Shown: positions 1 through 12,510 of the stretch, in pieces | Numbering within the stretch: position 1 is the stretch's first letter | Layout of the letters: every line of letters begins with the position of its first letter | Source of the DNA: Sebastes aleutianus | Lineage: Eukaryota > Chordata > Actinopteri > Perciformes > Sebastidae | Assembly: GCA_916700875.1 (NCBI GenBank) | Contig: CAKAKS010000060.1 | Location: 30,897,120 to 30,961,119, forward strand | Length of the DNA: 64,000 bases | Direction: 5' to 3' | Program-made: the position numbers and the translations under genes | The notes under the pieces: model-generated | What the model was told of the DNA's origin: nothing | The model's input: only the letters and a program-made list of their open reading frames with translations | Databases searched by the model: none

Positions 1-589
1 ATAGTGATGATGAAAAGCCTTTTCAACACAGCAATAGAGAAAAACAAACAAACCCACAGCAACAACCTCCAGCAGAGACACAATGGGGATTTGGGGATTG
101 TTCAAACCCACAAAAATGTATTTCTAATTCTAGCGTAGATCTAGAGATACCGAATATGTCAGGTTGAATTTAGGGTAAAATAACTAAATAAAATGATGCA
201 CAAGACAACCATCATTTTCCCATTTAATAGCACAGTGGAGCCATAACAATAAAGTCTTTAAAATAATGCTTAAGAGGCCTCTTGATTACTGTAATTCAGT
301 AAATAACATTTATTATTACATTTATTTCTACTTCATGCCTCTGAGAAGTGAAACAGCGTCTGTAACGTTTCTGTTACTGCAGCTCTCAGTGCCTGAGGCA
401 CAGTATTTTAGATAGCGTTCGTCTAAAGTTGCATCCAATTAACAGCTCCTTCGTTGGTTGCGAGGATGAGTCATACCTGTCTCCAAATATAACCTCAGTT
501 TTCATCACCGAGCAGATTAACACACCTTCACACATGCACCTTAACACACACCTTAATGTATAAGCTACCACGCTCCACCGGGGCTGCAG

Positions 590-860
590 CTAACAATTAT
601 TTTCATTATCGGCTAATCTTTTGGTCAGATAAGAGTTAAAAATGCACATTAGAATTTTCCAGTCCAAAATGACATCTTCAAATGTCTTGTTTTGTCTGAT
701 TAACAGTCTAAAACCTATATATATACTATATATATTCAGTTTACTATCACACATGAAACCAATGAATGTTTTGCTAGAAATAAACGATTAATCAAAATTG
801 TTCTTTTTTCCTTTCTTTCTTCTTCTTATCAATCAACTAATTAATTGTTTCTGCTTTTAT
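590..860. repeat. Decayed teleost interspersed repeat (ggctgcagctaacaatta type)
   Basis: Starts with ggctgcagctaacaatta and ends near aatcaactaattaattgtt. It carries the gcttgttttgtctga-aacagtccaaaac-like internal signature seen in several other decayed copies (18950-19440, 19950-20175, 36780-36990). Family recognised by pattern only. Confidence 0.5.
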
Positions 861-1341
861 CTTCTTCACACAGGAACGAACAATGAAGTACAGCTGTGTG
901 GTTGAAATTTATATGTTTTTCCAATTTTTTGCCAATTTTGAGTGACATCATAATACAGCAAATATATACGCAAAATCACAATGTATCAAATCAACGTTCA
1001 AAATAACGACACGTGGTTTACTTTAATGCATTAAATCAAAGTTAAACACTATGATAAATCACTTAGAATTACAATTTACTTGGAATTATTCAAATTCAAC
1101 GACAGATTTTTTGTATAAAGATAACAGGAGACAAGTCGATAAATATTAATTAGTAGTTGTCACCCAGACTTGCAGCACTCATTCTGCGTCTGTAATGTAG
1201 TTTTGGTGTTATTGCTGCAGTCTTTTCTCCACTTTTTGTTCACACATTTACACACCGAGTTAAATCTTGATGCTCATTTTGACGGCACAGACGCTGCAGT
1301 TAGCGAGTGTGACAGAGATGAGCATGAGTGATGACAGTCTT

Positions 1342-1345
<4 letters not shown>
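861..1345. other. AT-rich unique sequence, no feature seen
   Basis: No exon signal, transposon end or RNA gene was recognised on either strand. Confidence 0.5.

Positions 1346-1385
<40 letters not shown>
1346..1385. repeat. (TG)n microsatellite
   Basis: About 20 uninterrupted TG units. A second run of about 9 units lies at 1453-1471, followed by a short GA run. Confidence 0.95.
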
Positions 1386-1387
<2 letters not shown>

Positions 1388-1452
1388 CATGATGTGTGTG
1401 CCAAAGAGTGAAAAAGAAATGCATGTGTGCAAAGTGAGAGATTAAGGCAGCA

Positions 1453-1483
<31 letters not shown>

Positions 1484-1909
1484 AAGCGGTGGTGATGATT
1501 AGGTCAGAGGATTCCTCGGAGCTGCAGATGGCTGGTAATGTCACGCAGCTCTGAATTCATTTCTCTTGACATCTTTGATTTCTCGTCGTGACGCACACGG
1601 TGAGTTTTCTCCTCTTGATAGATTGTCCCCGAGGCTCAGCGGCACAATCCTGATCAAGACGGCATGCTGATAGAGAGAGCACGGACGCTGATGAGTTCAT
1701 TCCTGAAACGCCACCGTACATAACCGTTTTGACTAAAAACAGATCATCAGCTTTGATATTCAGTATTTTTCTAAAGTACAGGCTGGTCCTCAATTACAAA
1801 TTATCTTCAGTCTGTTTTTTTTATCAATTGAATGGGTGTCTGAATGGGAGTTTTCTTTCCAGATTAATTGTGGATTTGCATTTTAGAAAAGTCTTCACAT
1901 AGTTTCTTA

Positions 1910-2620
1910 TAGGGATGCACCGATACCGATACCAGTATCGGGTATCGGCTCAGATACTGTGCTCATGTACTCGTACTCGCAAAACGTCTCCGATACAACG
2001 GCACCGATACCACTTTACAGCAGCGTGACGTTAACCTCTCGTCACCATCTTTCGGGTCCTCACGCTCCACCTCCCCGATGGTGCAGGCGAGACGGGCCGG
2101 TGGTGCGTCCAACCCCGCTGGGCCGGATTCCACCTCAGTTGGCATGCGCCGGCCCTCACTGTCATTGAGCCACTCGTGCGTGCGTTAGACTCCTTGGTCC
2201 GTGTTCCAAGACAGGTCGGGTGGGTTGCCGACATCGCCAAAGACCCCTGGCACCTTTTACGTGGGCCGCGGCACAACGCGGTTGGGGCACACTGAGGACA
2301 GTCCGCCCCGGTCGACAGTCGCACCGGGAGCAGGGAGCCCCGTCATGGTGCGGTGAGGTCCGGGCGGGGAGCGCTGTTAAGCTGCGGCCGCGAGCCACCA
2401 TTGCCCCGAGCCTTTCCGAGACGACCTAGAGCCGGTCGCGGCGCACCGCCTCGTATGCGGAACTCCCCAGCCTGCCGTGTGTCGTTCACACCCTCCAGCT
2501 GGCTGTTAACGAGGGTCTTTTGGCACAGAGAAGTACTCGTATCGGTACTCGGTATTGGCGAATACCCAGATGTAAGTACTTGTACTCGGTCTGAAAAAAA
2601 GTGGCATCGGTGCATCCCTA
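1910..2620. mobile_element. hAT-like non-autonomous element carrying 28S rDNA
   Basis: A 711-bp element with inverted ends tagggatgcaccgat / atcggtgcatcccta. It is flanked by a perfect 8-bp target-site duplication, gtttctta (1902-1909 and 2621-2628). TIR sequence and 8-bp duplication are both typical of hAT elements. Subterminal arms (about 1925-2035 and 2520-2600) are rich in tatcggtactcg-like motifs. The centre is a foreign GC-rich block derived from 28S rRNA, and there is no transposase. Confidence 0.88.
2042..2450 (-). pseudogene. Partial 28S rRNA gene (D2 expansion region) inside the transposon
   Basis: On the minus strand the block reads in 28S sense orientation. It runs from ggtgcgccgcgaccggctc, through gatgtcggcaacccacccg and acacggaccaaggagtctaa, to gacccgaaagatggtga. 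These are conserved landmarks of vertebrate 28S around the D2 expansion segment. About 410 bp are present with scattered changes and gaps, so it is a non-functional fragment rather than an rRNA gene. Confidence 0.85.
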
Positions 2621-2629
2621 GTTTCTTAG

Positions 2630-3555
2630 CAAGAAACCAAACACCGCAATCATCCTGGTGAAAGATGATGACGTGGCCGGCGTTTTTTCTGACGTCACTA
2701 AAAGTAAAACTCCAGCACTACGGCTACGCCACAACATCAATATGACTCGTGCAATAACCGCCTTACAGTAGTGCCGTCTAACCACTGGCTTTAAGTACAG
2801 TTTCATGGGCTTCTTTTTTTTTTGCCAAGTTAATTAGAGACATTTATTCTTCACAGTCGCCACTGGAGGAAAAGTGAAAACATGTCCATCTATATAATTC
2901 TTCCTCACAGCCCACTGAGAAGCACAATAAACACCCATGAAGCACACAGTAATAAAATCTTTGTCTTCATGCCCAAACCACCGGATGGCCACTGATATCT
3001 CCGTTGGAGAGTCTTTTCTGCTCCCTTGAGTGCATCAGGAGCGTTGCATTCTGGGTCGGCTCAGCAGAGCCCACGCGTTTGCTCTGTTTGAAGATTTCCC
3101 CCCACAAGACTCAGTCAACAAACACCTACGCTCATAATGAAGCACGCTCAGACCACAGGAGGAGATTACATTCAGCCGTATGTTCTTTTCAAATCAGTTT
3201 GATAAAGTGGAAAAAGTGAAACGAGACAGCTGATTATACAGGATAGGATAGTGGTTTTCAAAAGGTCTTATCAAATGGGGGTCTGTGGTCTAATTTGTGT
3301 CAGTTCAGGTAGTCCTTGACGTGAAAAAGTTTGGGAACCTCTGGGATAGGAGATTAACTCCTACAGTTAATGACACATCATTACTGTAGACTCTTAGTCT
3401 TGTTAAAGGGAGAAGTTTCAAGAGAAAACCCAGGAATAATGTCTACTGGGAAGTGTCTTGTCTTGTCTTCCTGCATTAAAAGTAAAATGAATTCATCAGA
3501 ATATTGATGTATTAAATGTGGAAGGAATTGCTGTACAGTATAATTATTAATTATT
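2630..3555. other. Unique intergenic DNA, no gene seen
   Basis: No convincing exon or transposon end. A full CRE palindrome TGACGTCA lies at 2690-2697. Functional meaning unknown. Confidence 0.4.
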
Positions 3556-4203
3556 ATGGCTGTCTATCAAAATATTTAAATCGCATGATTGTCCATAGTT
3601 AGTTGTGATGAATCACACATTTCCTATCTGTTCAAAATGTATCATCAACATAGGAGAGGGCAAATATGCTGCTTTATGCAAATGTATGTATATATTTATT
3701 ATTGGAAATTAAGTAACAACACTAAACAATGACAAATATTGTCCAGAAACCCTCACAGGTACTGCATTTAGCATAAAAAATATGCTCAAATCATAACATG
3801 TCAAACTGCAGCCCAACAGGCAACAACAGCTGTCAGTGTGTCAGTGTGCTGACTTGACTATGACTTGCCCCAAACTGCATGTGATTATCATAAAGTGGGC
3901 ATGTCTGTAAAGGGGAGACTCGTGGGTACCCATAGAACCCATTTACATTCACATATCTTGAGGTCAGAGGTCAAGGGACCTGTTTGAAAATGGCCATGAC
4001 AGTTTTTCCTCGCCAAAATTTAGCGCAAGTTTGGAGCGTTATTTAACCTCCTTTGTGACAAGCTAGTATGACATGGTTGGTACCGATGGATTCATTAGGT
4101 TTTTTCTAGTTTCATATGATGCCAGTATCTTCACTCGCACAACCTAGAAACTGCAGGTTGTGTTAATGCATTAAAGACATTAGTGGCGTTGAAACGAATT
4201 TGC
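3556..4203 (-). mobile_element. hAT-like repeat (gggctgtc-aaagttaac family), degraded copy
   Basis: Reverse-orientation relative of the elements at 5311 and 8945. It shares the block with gggtacccatagaaccca and cccacttta/taaagtggg motifs, plus the aacgcattaa-type subterminal array. Its outer ends are eroded and no duplication is visible. Confidence 0.7.
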
Positions 4204-5016
4204 AAGAATTTGTATGCAAAAAAAATATTTAAATTCTGAAAAAAATATTTTTGCACCTTGCGGGTCAGAGGAGTCAAAGGTTAAATCAATAATATCCTTT
4301 GACACTAATCAAAGTAATATAATCTCTTTGTGTGAGCTGGTTTAGAAAGGCCCCCATCACTGGTAACGCCATTGGAATGCCCTCTAGAAGCAGGGGGAGG
4401 TGGAAAATTTACTATTCTTCTAAACCACAAACACAAACTGGCTTTTACTCATCCTCCTGACCCAAGGCCTCTTGTGGTAATTCTGAATTTCACTCATAAA
4501 CCAGCATTTCTCATCCGTCCTCATCCGTCATCTTTCAGCCGGTCTGAGCTTCAGGGAGTTCTCCTGAGGCCGTGTGAAGGATCAATTATTCATGTCTTGT
4601 TTTCCAGCCACAAGGACAGAAGTGCCCGAGTGGTCTCGCCCCCCAGCAGTGATGAATGGGTGCGATAAAGTAAACTCTTCTCACAGCAGCCTCGGCCCAG
4701 CTCCCGCTCATCCACACCAACCACAGTGTGCCATCTGCACAGAGTCACACGGGAAGTGACAGCTTTACTCAGCTGCACCATGTTCCTGCATGGCTGCAGG
4801 CCCATCCAGGCTGAGGAGATAACAGCAGCCTGAGAGGAGGGTGTGATGGTTGGTTGTTAGGCTCACTGGGTCGTAGCTCCTCCCCGGCTGAACTGTCCCC
4901 TTTGGGAGAATCTGCAGCCTAACATGACTCACGTCATTGTTCCCCTGCTCGGGCTCTGAGCGTGCACCGTCACCCTGGTGGCACCAAGGCGGCTAGCAAC
5001 ACCGTGTCAAGCACAG

Positions 5017-5024
5017 TGACGTCA
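5017..5024. promoter_or_regulatory. Full CRE palindrome TGACGTCA
   Basis: Perfect 8-bp cAMP-response element in a locally less AT-rich stretch (4900-5110) with no visible gene. Such sites occur by chance, so function is unproven. Confidence 0.25.
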
Positions 5025-5310
5025 GCGCTCTGCATCCATTTTGGCTTTGCTCGCTGCAAAATGGACTGAAGAGGAGCCAGACTGAGGGCAGCTGAGAGGT
5101 GCAGCTCCAAACCGGCAGCACGGCACATACAAACTGTTGTGAACAATACAGCTGTGTGAGTTTCTCACAGCACGTACCTGCAGCTCACATTAGTGTCACT
5201 TCATAATGTTTAGTTCATTAGCATTCACCACTTGTGTCTCTACAAGTTAATGGTGCTGTGAGCAGCAGTCAAAATGTCTTTCTTCAACTGAGGGTGTGTT
5301 TGTTAGAAAT

Positions 5311-5850
5311 AAGGGCTGTCAAAGTTAACGCGATAATAACGCGTTAACACAAATTTGTTTTAATGCCACTAATTTCTTTAACGCATTAACACAACTAGCA
5401 ATTTTTAAATTGTAGGGGGCTCAGTTTTAAAGCTAGAGTGAAGATACTGGCATCATATGAAACTAGAAAACCTAAAGAATCCATCCAATCCACGCTCCAA
5501 ATTTACGCTACATTTTGGCAAGGAAAAACTGGCATGGCCATTTTCAAAGGGGTCCCTTGACCTCTGACCTCCAGATATGTGAATGTAAATGGGTTCTATG
5601 GGTACCCACGAGTCTCCTCTTTACAGACATGCCCACTTTATGATAATCACATGCAGTTTGGGGCAAGTCATAGTCAAGTCAGCACACTGACACACTGACA
5701 GCTGTTGTTGGGCTGCAGTTTGCCCTGTTAGGATTTGAGCATATCTTTATACTAAATGCAGTACCTGTGAGGGTTTCTGGACAATATCTGTCATTGTTTT
5801 GTGTTGTTAATTGATTTCCAATAATAAATATATACATACATTTATTATTA
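5311..5850 (+). mobile_element. hAT-like repeat (gggctgtcaaagttaac family), 3'-truncated
   Basis: Intact left end aagggctgtcaaagttaacg and subterminal gcgttaacac motifs, followed by the family's internal block. The right third is replaced by AT-rich sequence. Confidence 0.75.
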
Positions 5851-6563
5851 TTTATTCATGGTGCCAGAAAAACAGCCGTGTTTTCAGCTTTGTGACGATG
5901 CATTTTCCAGCTGATCCAAGAGAAAATACATTATTTAGCTTAAACATTTAATCACTTAGTTTATCACAAACATTCAAAATCATATTGTATCTGGAGTTAC
6001 ATGGTTTTCACTGGACAGGAAGGGTACAGTATGAAACAATTGTAATCTGAAAAGTAACTAAAGCTATCAGATTAATGTAGTATCTCAAAGTTGTACTAAA
6101 GTCCAGTAACGTGAGTAAATTTCTTAGTTACGTTGCACCACTTCAAATTACAAATATGAAGGTAACTGAATAGAAAACGATGAAAATGTGACAAATTAAT
6201 AGTGAAAATAAGAAAAAGATGGGATGCTAAAATCAGATCAAACACGCTCTTGTATTAGTGAATTATACTGCGAGACAACACCACTACTTCTGAGGAGAAG
6301 GTGAATCCTTCCTAGACATCAAACAATATGTAGGCCAAACTCTCTCTGCAGATATCACCTCCGCTGCAGCTCCTCTCTCTCACTGAACACGAAGTGGGAT
6401 GTGTTTTTTTACGGTTGTTTGAGTTACATTGTTGCCACAACAAGCTTTGCTCTTGCTTCCCTTTGCATCAGATCTATTTGTGATTCTGCTGGAGCTGCGG
6501 CGTGTGTCAGTTCAAACTACCGAACACTAAAGTAGTGGAGGAGAGAAGAGACCCTGCTTCAGG

Positions 6564-7087
6564 GTGTAACATTTCTATTAGTAGAGATGGAATATAATAT
6601 TCATAACTATGTTTTCATTTAATCACCTGAACTAAGAATCGTTGTGTTTCTGTTAGCTTAGAATGAGCCTTTCATATCTACATAGGGAGCGGGTCTTCTT
6701 CACGGAGTCCACCATGTTGCAACGCCATGTTTCTACTGTAGCCCAGAACGGACAAACCAAACACTGACTCTAGAGAGAGACATTAGCGTTTTTATGTCAC
6801 CTGAAGGTCACCGTAGTTCTCCGACACGTTTGTGAAACTGTGATAACGTGAGCCGCAGAGTGCAAAATTGTGGTATCGCCAGCCGCAGTCTGACTTCCGT
6901 TGCTCCTAAAGTAGTGTTGTTATGGTGAGGATGGTCTCTGAGAGAGGTGAATGGCGTTACCACGGTTTTGCACTCAGAGGCTCACGTTACCTCAATCTTG
7001 GAAAGGGAGGAGTGAGCGAAGGGGTAATCAGTCGGTTGCAATCTGCAACCACACAACTAGACGCGGCCAAATCCTACACACTGTACC
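6564..7087 (-). mobile_element. TTAA-type MITE ending ctacacactgtacctttaa
   Basis: A common teleost non-autonomous element in reverse orientation. The right end reads tcctacacactgtacct followed by TTAA (7088-7091). The internal block contains tgacttccgttg and the cacggagtccaccatgttgc segment. A second, interrupted copy lies at 28013-28252. The left boundary is approximate. Confidence 0.6.
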
Positions 7088-7172
7088 TTTAATAATCCGC
7101 TAGAAGGTTGCTTGAGAGGATTTTGTGATTAGGTACAAATTACAGAGAAATTAGAGACAGAGCACATATTAA

Positions 7173-7382
7173 AGGAATAGTGCGACATTTTTCGTATTAT
7201 GCTTATTTGCTTTCTTGCCATGTGTTCTGTGTTGAGTATGGATCTAGATCCAGGATGCAATTATCTTAGCCTAGCATAAAGACTGGGATGTAGACCCAGC
7301 TGGAGAATGGTCTCAATCTTCTCATATAACTCTCAGCAAGAAAGTGAATAATTACATTTATCAAATATATCAAACTATTTCT
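7173..7382. mobile_element. Short TTAA-flanked MITE
   Basis: TTAA at 7169-7172 and 7383-7386 bracket about 210 bp beginning aggaatagtgcgaca and ending aaactatttct. Internal tctcatataactctcagcaag is shared with the copy at 51009-51210. Confidence 0.65.
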
Positions 7383-7389
7383 TTAAGTA

Positions 7390-8700
7390 CCTAATATTAT
7401 ATGAATAGCTGATAGAGATCCATTCAAGTTAATAATTAATTTCTTTGGAAACCTTACTCTCCATATTTGTCTTATTGAACACTTTCCCTTTATTTACTAC
7501 TAATGATTGAACAGAAAGATTTACATTTCTGTCTGTTCAGCTAATTATCTAAATTATTTTGGTAAAAGAAGGTCCTGCTACCAATCAGTTGGAATTAATC
7601 AGAGGTGTACCAGTTGAACACAAGTCTCTATTTGCCCAATTAGCACCAAATGACATAGCCTTTACCAGAAACCTTCCAAGGAAATCGTAGTTACATATAA
7701 GCTCCTTTCTATGAAATTACTCTATTAGGAAAAATTGGGGACTTTTAAAATATATATTTATAATCCCTGATGTTATGATGAATTTGTTAAATAACTACTG
7801 TAGAAACATAAATATGCAATCAAGCAAAAAGACAGGGCCAATGAACCCTATGCATTTGTTTAAAAGCCGAGGACACCTCGTCTGAAACGAATGCACTGTC
7901 AGTCGTTAATGGAGAGTTATGTGCTTGACACTAATCGCTGCTTCGACCGACCCATCTGGAGACGAAGGAGAAGCCCATCGATTACCTCTCAGCCTCACGG
8001 TAAATCTTTCAGCGGCGTTTCAGCGGCAGCATCACGAGCCAAAAACAGATCTGTCTGGATAAAACCATGCAGCACAAATGAACCAGCGTTTCCTTGAAGC
8101 ACTGGTCTAAATGTTGAAACAGCTGTGCTAATTGCTGATCTTAACAACACCTGGATGGGGGTAGTCGAGGAGGATATCTGTGCTCTACTGCACCGCAACC
8201 TGTGGGGTTTTTATGCTAATATATCCGGCTCCACCGCTCCCAGCTGCAGGGAGAGGCGAGTTGTAACTCGTGACAGGGCTAATCTCTGCGGACGGACCGG
8301 AGCACGGCCCAATCAGCAGGGGTAGCGGGCAGAAAATGAGAACACCAAACAGAGCAGCTCCCTTAGCTCCTCCTGGTTTCAACAGTGTTAAACTGTGTGA
8401 ACAACGTCGACCTCACCTGCAACACTGAGAAGTCAAGTCACTCTGCTTCTGTTGTGTTGAGTGATGCTGAGTGATGCCTCGGGGCATAGAAAACTCTTAA
8501 TCAAACAAATTCAACATGCTGTTAACTCTTTTCAATCATTAGCCACAAACTGTAGAACAGCATGGACACACTGTCAGTGGCATCACTCACTATGATGACG
8601 AGTATATGCCATTAATATTTCCCACAGTTCAATGTGACGTAGTTAGACAGCTTGTTATATTCTACCAACAGTCCACAACCCAAGGATGTTCCCTTTACTA
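7390..8700. other. Intergenic DNA, no gene seen
   Basis: Open frames near 7891-8382 lack splice or family support and overlap on both strands, so they are not called. Confidence 0.4.
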
Positions 8701-8710
8701 TCATATATGA

Positions 8711-9605
8711 TAGGGCTGTGCAATTGATCAAATTTCAATTTCAATTATGAAAACAAGATAATCAATGTAAAATGATTATAGTACCGCATTCTGTTTCACT
8801 GCCCCTCGCTGGCGTATTTTCTCCGTGGTGGTGTGTTTATGATTGAATTGTTCACTATAGAGCACAGTTCTTCATAGATCTAGCCTCTTAATTTTGCTCT
8901 CAAAGTACACCAGATTGATGCATTTAACTTTCAAATATAGATACTAGGGCTGTAAAAGTTAACACGATATTAACACGTTAACGCAAATTTGTTTTAACGC
9001 CACTAATTTCTTTAACGCATTAACGTAACTTTCAATTTTTAAGGTTGTAGCAGCTCATTTTTAAAGCAAAGGTGTCCCTTGACCTCTGACCTCCAGATAT
9101 GTGAATGTAAATGGGTTCTATGGGTACCCACGAGTCTCCCCTTTACAGACATGCCCACTTTATGATAATCACATGCAGTTTGGGGCAAGTCATAGTCAAG
9201 TCAGCACACTGACACACTGACAGCTGTTGTTGCCTGTTGGGCTGCAGTTTGCCATGTTAGGATTATGCTAAATGCAGTACCTGTGAGGGTTTCTGGGCAA
9301 TATCTGTCATTGTTTTGTGTTATTAAGTGATTTCCAGTAATACATATATACATACGTTGATAAGAGTATTAAATACTTGACAAATCTCCCCTTTTAGGTA
9401 CATTTTAAACAGATAAAAAATGTGTGATTAATTTGCGATTAAAAACTGGGGACACTCATGCGATTAATCACGATTAAATATTTTAATCGATTGACAGCCC
9501 TAATAGATACATTTTCTTTCTATATGCACAATGTTACCAAAGTCAATGAGTAATCATGTTAAATAATCGGGATCTCAATATTTTGGCCATAGCTGAGCAG
9601 CCCTA
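8711..9605. mobile_element. Outer hAT-like element, interrupted by a second hAT-like element
   Basis: Ends tagggctgtgcaattg and gctgagcagcccta with near-identical flanking octamers atatatga (8703-8710) and ttatatga (9606-9613). A younger element is inserted at 8945-9502. No coding capacity. Confidence 0.7.
8945..9502 (+). mobile_element. Complete hAT-like MITE, 558 bp, nested
   Basis: Ends tagggctgtaaaagttaac and ttttaatcgattgacagcccta form terminal inverted repeats. It has a perfect 8-bp target duplication atagatac (8937-8944, 9503-9510). This is the best full-length reference in the window for the family also seen at 3556, 5311, 26286, 28120, 49150 and 55694. Confidence 0.88.
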
Positions 9606-9924
9606 TTATATGAGAAAGAAAACCAAAGTGGAACCAGCATTTCTGTTTGAAAATGACAAACGATTGATAAAATTCTCAAAATATTTGCTGGTTATTTTTC
9701 TGCTAATCACTTAATAATCGACTTATTGTTGCAGCTCTAAAAGGGAAGTTGTGAAGCTTGGATTTGTGTTTACCAGTGCAGCAATCTTTATCAGTTACTG
9801 CACCACTGCAACGTTGGAGCAAACATCTCTAACAATAGTCACAGCCTCTTTCGCTGAAAGTTAAGGGGCAGCTTATAGGATTCATATTGAAAACTTCTAG
9901 GCAATGATTTGCGATATTAACAAG

Positions 9925-10065
9925 GTCTAGGGTTCATATCCCACGGCCTGCTTGGCCCTTTCTACGTGGGTATGTTCTCCTCCTGCACCCAACCTGCATG
10001 TCCAACAGCTCCAGCTCAGCACGATAATGTACAAGTGCAGAAAATGGATTGAAGGATGGTTTGCA
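9925..10065. repeat. Decayed fish interspersed repeat
   Basis: Contains gggttcatatcccacggcct, ggccctttctacgtggg and gaaaatggattgaagga. These match a very common teleost repeat that ends in an agaaaatggatgg-like tail. Only about 140 bp remain. Confidence 0.5.
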
Positions 10066-10226
10066 TAAACCAACACTGAATTTACCACGACACAAAAGCA
10101 GAAAATGTCATCTTCCTGGAGAATGGATGGTTGCATCAGAAGTCTATAATCAAGATCCAGTCACAATCAAACAAAGAAAAACAAAACTGTCATCAGGATG
10201 CGTTTGATTGCGGTGAACTCCTTTAA

Positions 10227-10857
10227 AGGGACTGTTTGTAACATTTTACAAATGGTTTCCCATGCGCGCTCGCATATGTGCGCTCGCGTGTGGCCGGAGT
10301 CTCTGCTCCTCTGCCTGCTTGCCTTCACTCACACACCGCACGCATTCTCGCTGTCTCGCTCCACCTCCACACGTGCATGCGCGCACACTCCACACTGTAC
10401 AACAGTTAGTTTAGCTCTGAGAATATCTAGTAAATGTACAGTGGTCCTTTGTGCAGAAATAAATGCTGCAGCTCCTCCAGACCAACAGAGGTTTCCCGTG
10501 TCTTGTGAAGTGACGGGGCTCCGCAGCGAGAAACGTTATCGTCTACGACCGGGTGCCGGTGTCGCCCCTGTTCGCTCCGGCTGCGGTCGGGAGGCTGAGG
10601 CAGGAAAAGCCAACACTAGGATCAGCATTGATTCATGGAGAGACCTTCGTCTGGTTAGCTAACATTACCGCCAAACAGCTGAATTATAGAGTGATATTGT
10701 GCTTTTAGCTGACGTGTGTCGCCTCAATGTTTTGAGCGTTGCTCGTTCATGTCTATGTAGAGCGAGCACAAGCGCGAGCCCGACGCTGACTTTCGTTGAC
10801 TTAACGACCACAGTTGTCGCTGTTAGCAAGCATTTCTGATTCTTACAAACAGTCCCT
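10227..10857. mobile_element. TTAA-flanked (piggyBac-like) MITE, 631 bp
   Basis: Inverted ends agggactgtttgtaa / ttacaaacagtccct are flanked by TTAA at 10223-10226 and 10858-10861, the target duplication used by piggyBac-type transposases. The interior is CpG-rich and opens a 154-codon frame (10198-10662) that I treat as chance because it starts outside the element and matches no family. Confidence 0.8.
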
Positions 10858-10869
10858 TTAAAGAGGAGC

Positions 10870-12240
10870 TGTTATACTGAAGGTAAAGATGTAACCAGTG
10901 CTCTTGTTGCAGCCTGATACTAGTGGCTAATTGAGAGGCTGACAGCGTGTCAGGCTTTGAATCACAAACCATAAATCATTTATTTTTTTTTTTTTAAAGA
11001 GAAGAGGACTGAGTCCTGCAGGTCTGCTGCTCCCCTCACTGCCACCCCTCATGTGGGTTGATGCATAAATAGCTCAGACAAGCCTGAGCTGCCATCATGG
11101 CTGCCACACAGGGACAAGACATCAGCCATGCCAATTTGTAAAACGCATCACCCTCTAAAACACAGAATAGACATAGAATAAATCCATCAACAGCTTCTTC
11201 CTCTCTTCCTCCTCATTCCTCTTTCAAACAATCAGAATCAGAATGGTGTTTATTGCCAGGTGTAAGAGATATACACTAGGAATTTGCTTTGGTTTTGTTG
11301 GTGCAAGTTAAACAGTATAATAACCACAGAATAGATAAAAACGTTAGAATAAAATAAGAATAAAAAATTGAATTTTCTACCAATACAAAATAAGCTATAA
11401 ACAACAAGAGTCCCATTATCAAAACGACGTCCCTCTCTGGGCAAAGTCGTTTCAGCACCACTGACATACATAAACCACCGCAAAGCAAAATAGCATGCAC
11501 AGAGCAAAAAAATATTGCTCATCATGTTTTTCCTCCATCACATTCTCCCTGCTGGGTTTCTACAAGGTCATGTTGGCGCACGACGCAGGAGAGGTTCACC
11601 CAGCTTCACATGCACTTTCCCCAAAGCTTTACCTCATATTGTACTAATGAAATGGAACAGAAGCATCAGCAGGACAACTTTTCTTTATAATCTAACAGTG
11701 TAGAGATGTTTGACTGTGCGATGAAGAGAGGAGGCGATGGAGAGGTGGCCAAGGGCATCGGTGCCAAAACCACCGACAATTAGACAAAACTGGATCGATG
11801 ATGGGAAGCTGGACATAATGTGCCTTTTAATGGCATTAAAACAACCTCCTACCCTTCCTCCTCCTCCTCCTCTTCCTCAGTCGACCCTCAGCGCTGCATG
11901 GATGGATGATGATGATGATAATCGCTCTTTACGCACAAGACCTCCCAGCAAGAACAAGAACCAAGGGCGCGTTTCGCAAAAAAAAATCTTCTAATCTCGG
12001 TCTGAATGCAACATTTCAAAACGAACATTTTGCATTTTCTCATCCATGAATCGACTTATTCCTTGCTTGCCTTGCAGGTGCACGTTTAGGGGTCATCGCA
12101 TGGCCTTTAAACTCCTTATTATAGTGAGAAATAAATGTCGAGTTGTTGCAGAAACACATGCAAATGATCCGGTTCTCCTGCACCTGCATGCACGACGGGG
12201 AAATTAGGGGAATTAACGCGTTTAAAGGAGGATTAAATGC
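10870..12240. other. Intergenic DNA with a retroelement-tail-like patch
   Basis: At 11229-11300 a cagaatcagaatggtgttta stretch resembles the common gaatcagaattgctttatt fish retroelement tail. A Pro-coding CTCCTC run lies near 11860. No gene is supported. Confidence 0.4.
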
Positions 12241-12476
12241 ACATTGCAAAGGAGGATTATTCGTTTTCTTACCTTGTTGGTGGGAAGGTCAGAGCGTTTT
12301 TTAGGGTGATTCGCTTTTTTTTTTTTCGTGCAGGGAGTCACCAAGAGTACCTGAAGCAAGAAGGTCCTGTGTGTCCCTGTGATGAGCACTGACGTAGCAG
12401 CAGAGCTCTGCAGCCTCCTCCCACCTCCTCCCACTTCACTTACTACACAACATCCCTCTTGGATGGAGACACCGCC

Positions 12477-12510
12477 CCCTCCTCCTCCTCCTCCTCCTCC
12501 TCCTCCTCCA
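12477..12510. repeat. (CTC/TCC)n microsatellite
   Basis: About 11 triplets. It produces artificial poly-Pro (+) and poly-Gly (-) open frames here. Confidence 0.9.

Noticed and set aside
2042..2450. A functional 28S rRNA gene
   Set aside because: Only about 410 bp of the D2 region is present, with gaps and substitutions, and it is enclosed by transposon ends.
2031..2661. Overlapping open frames on both strands at 2031-2661
   Set aside because: They are frames through rDNA-derived, GC-rich sequence within a transposon, not protein genes.
10198..10662. 154-codon frame in the TTAA element at 10227
   Set aside because: It begins outside the transposon, has no transposase motif and is explained by the CpG-rich filler of a MITE.
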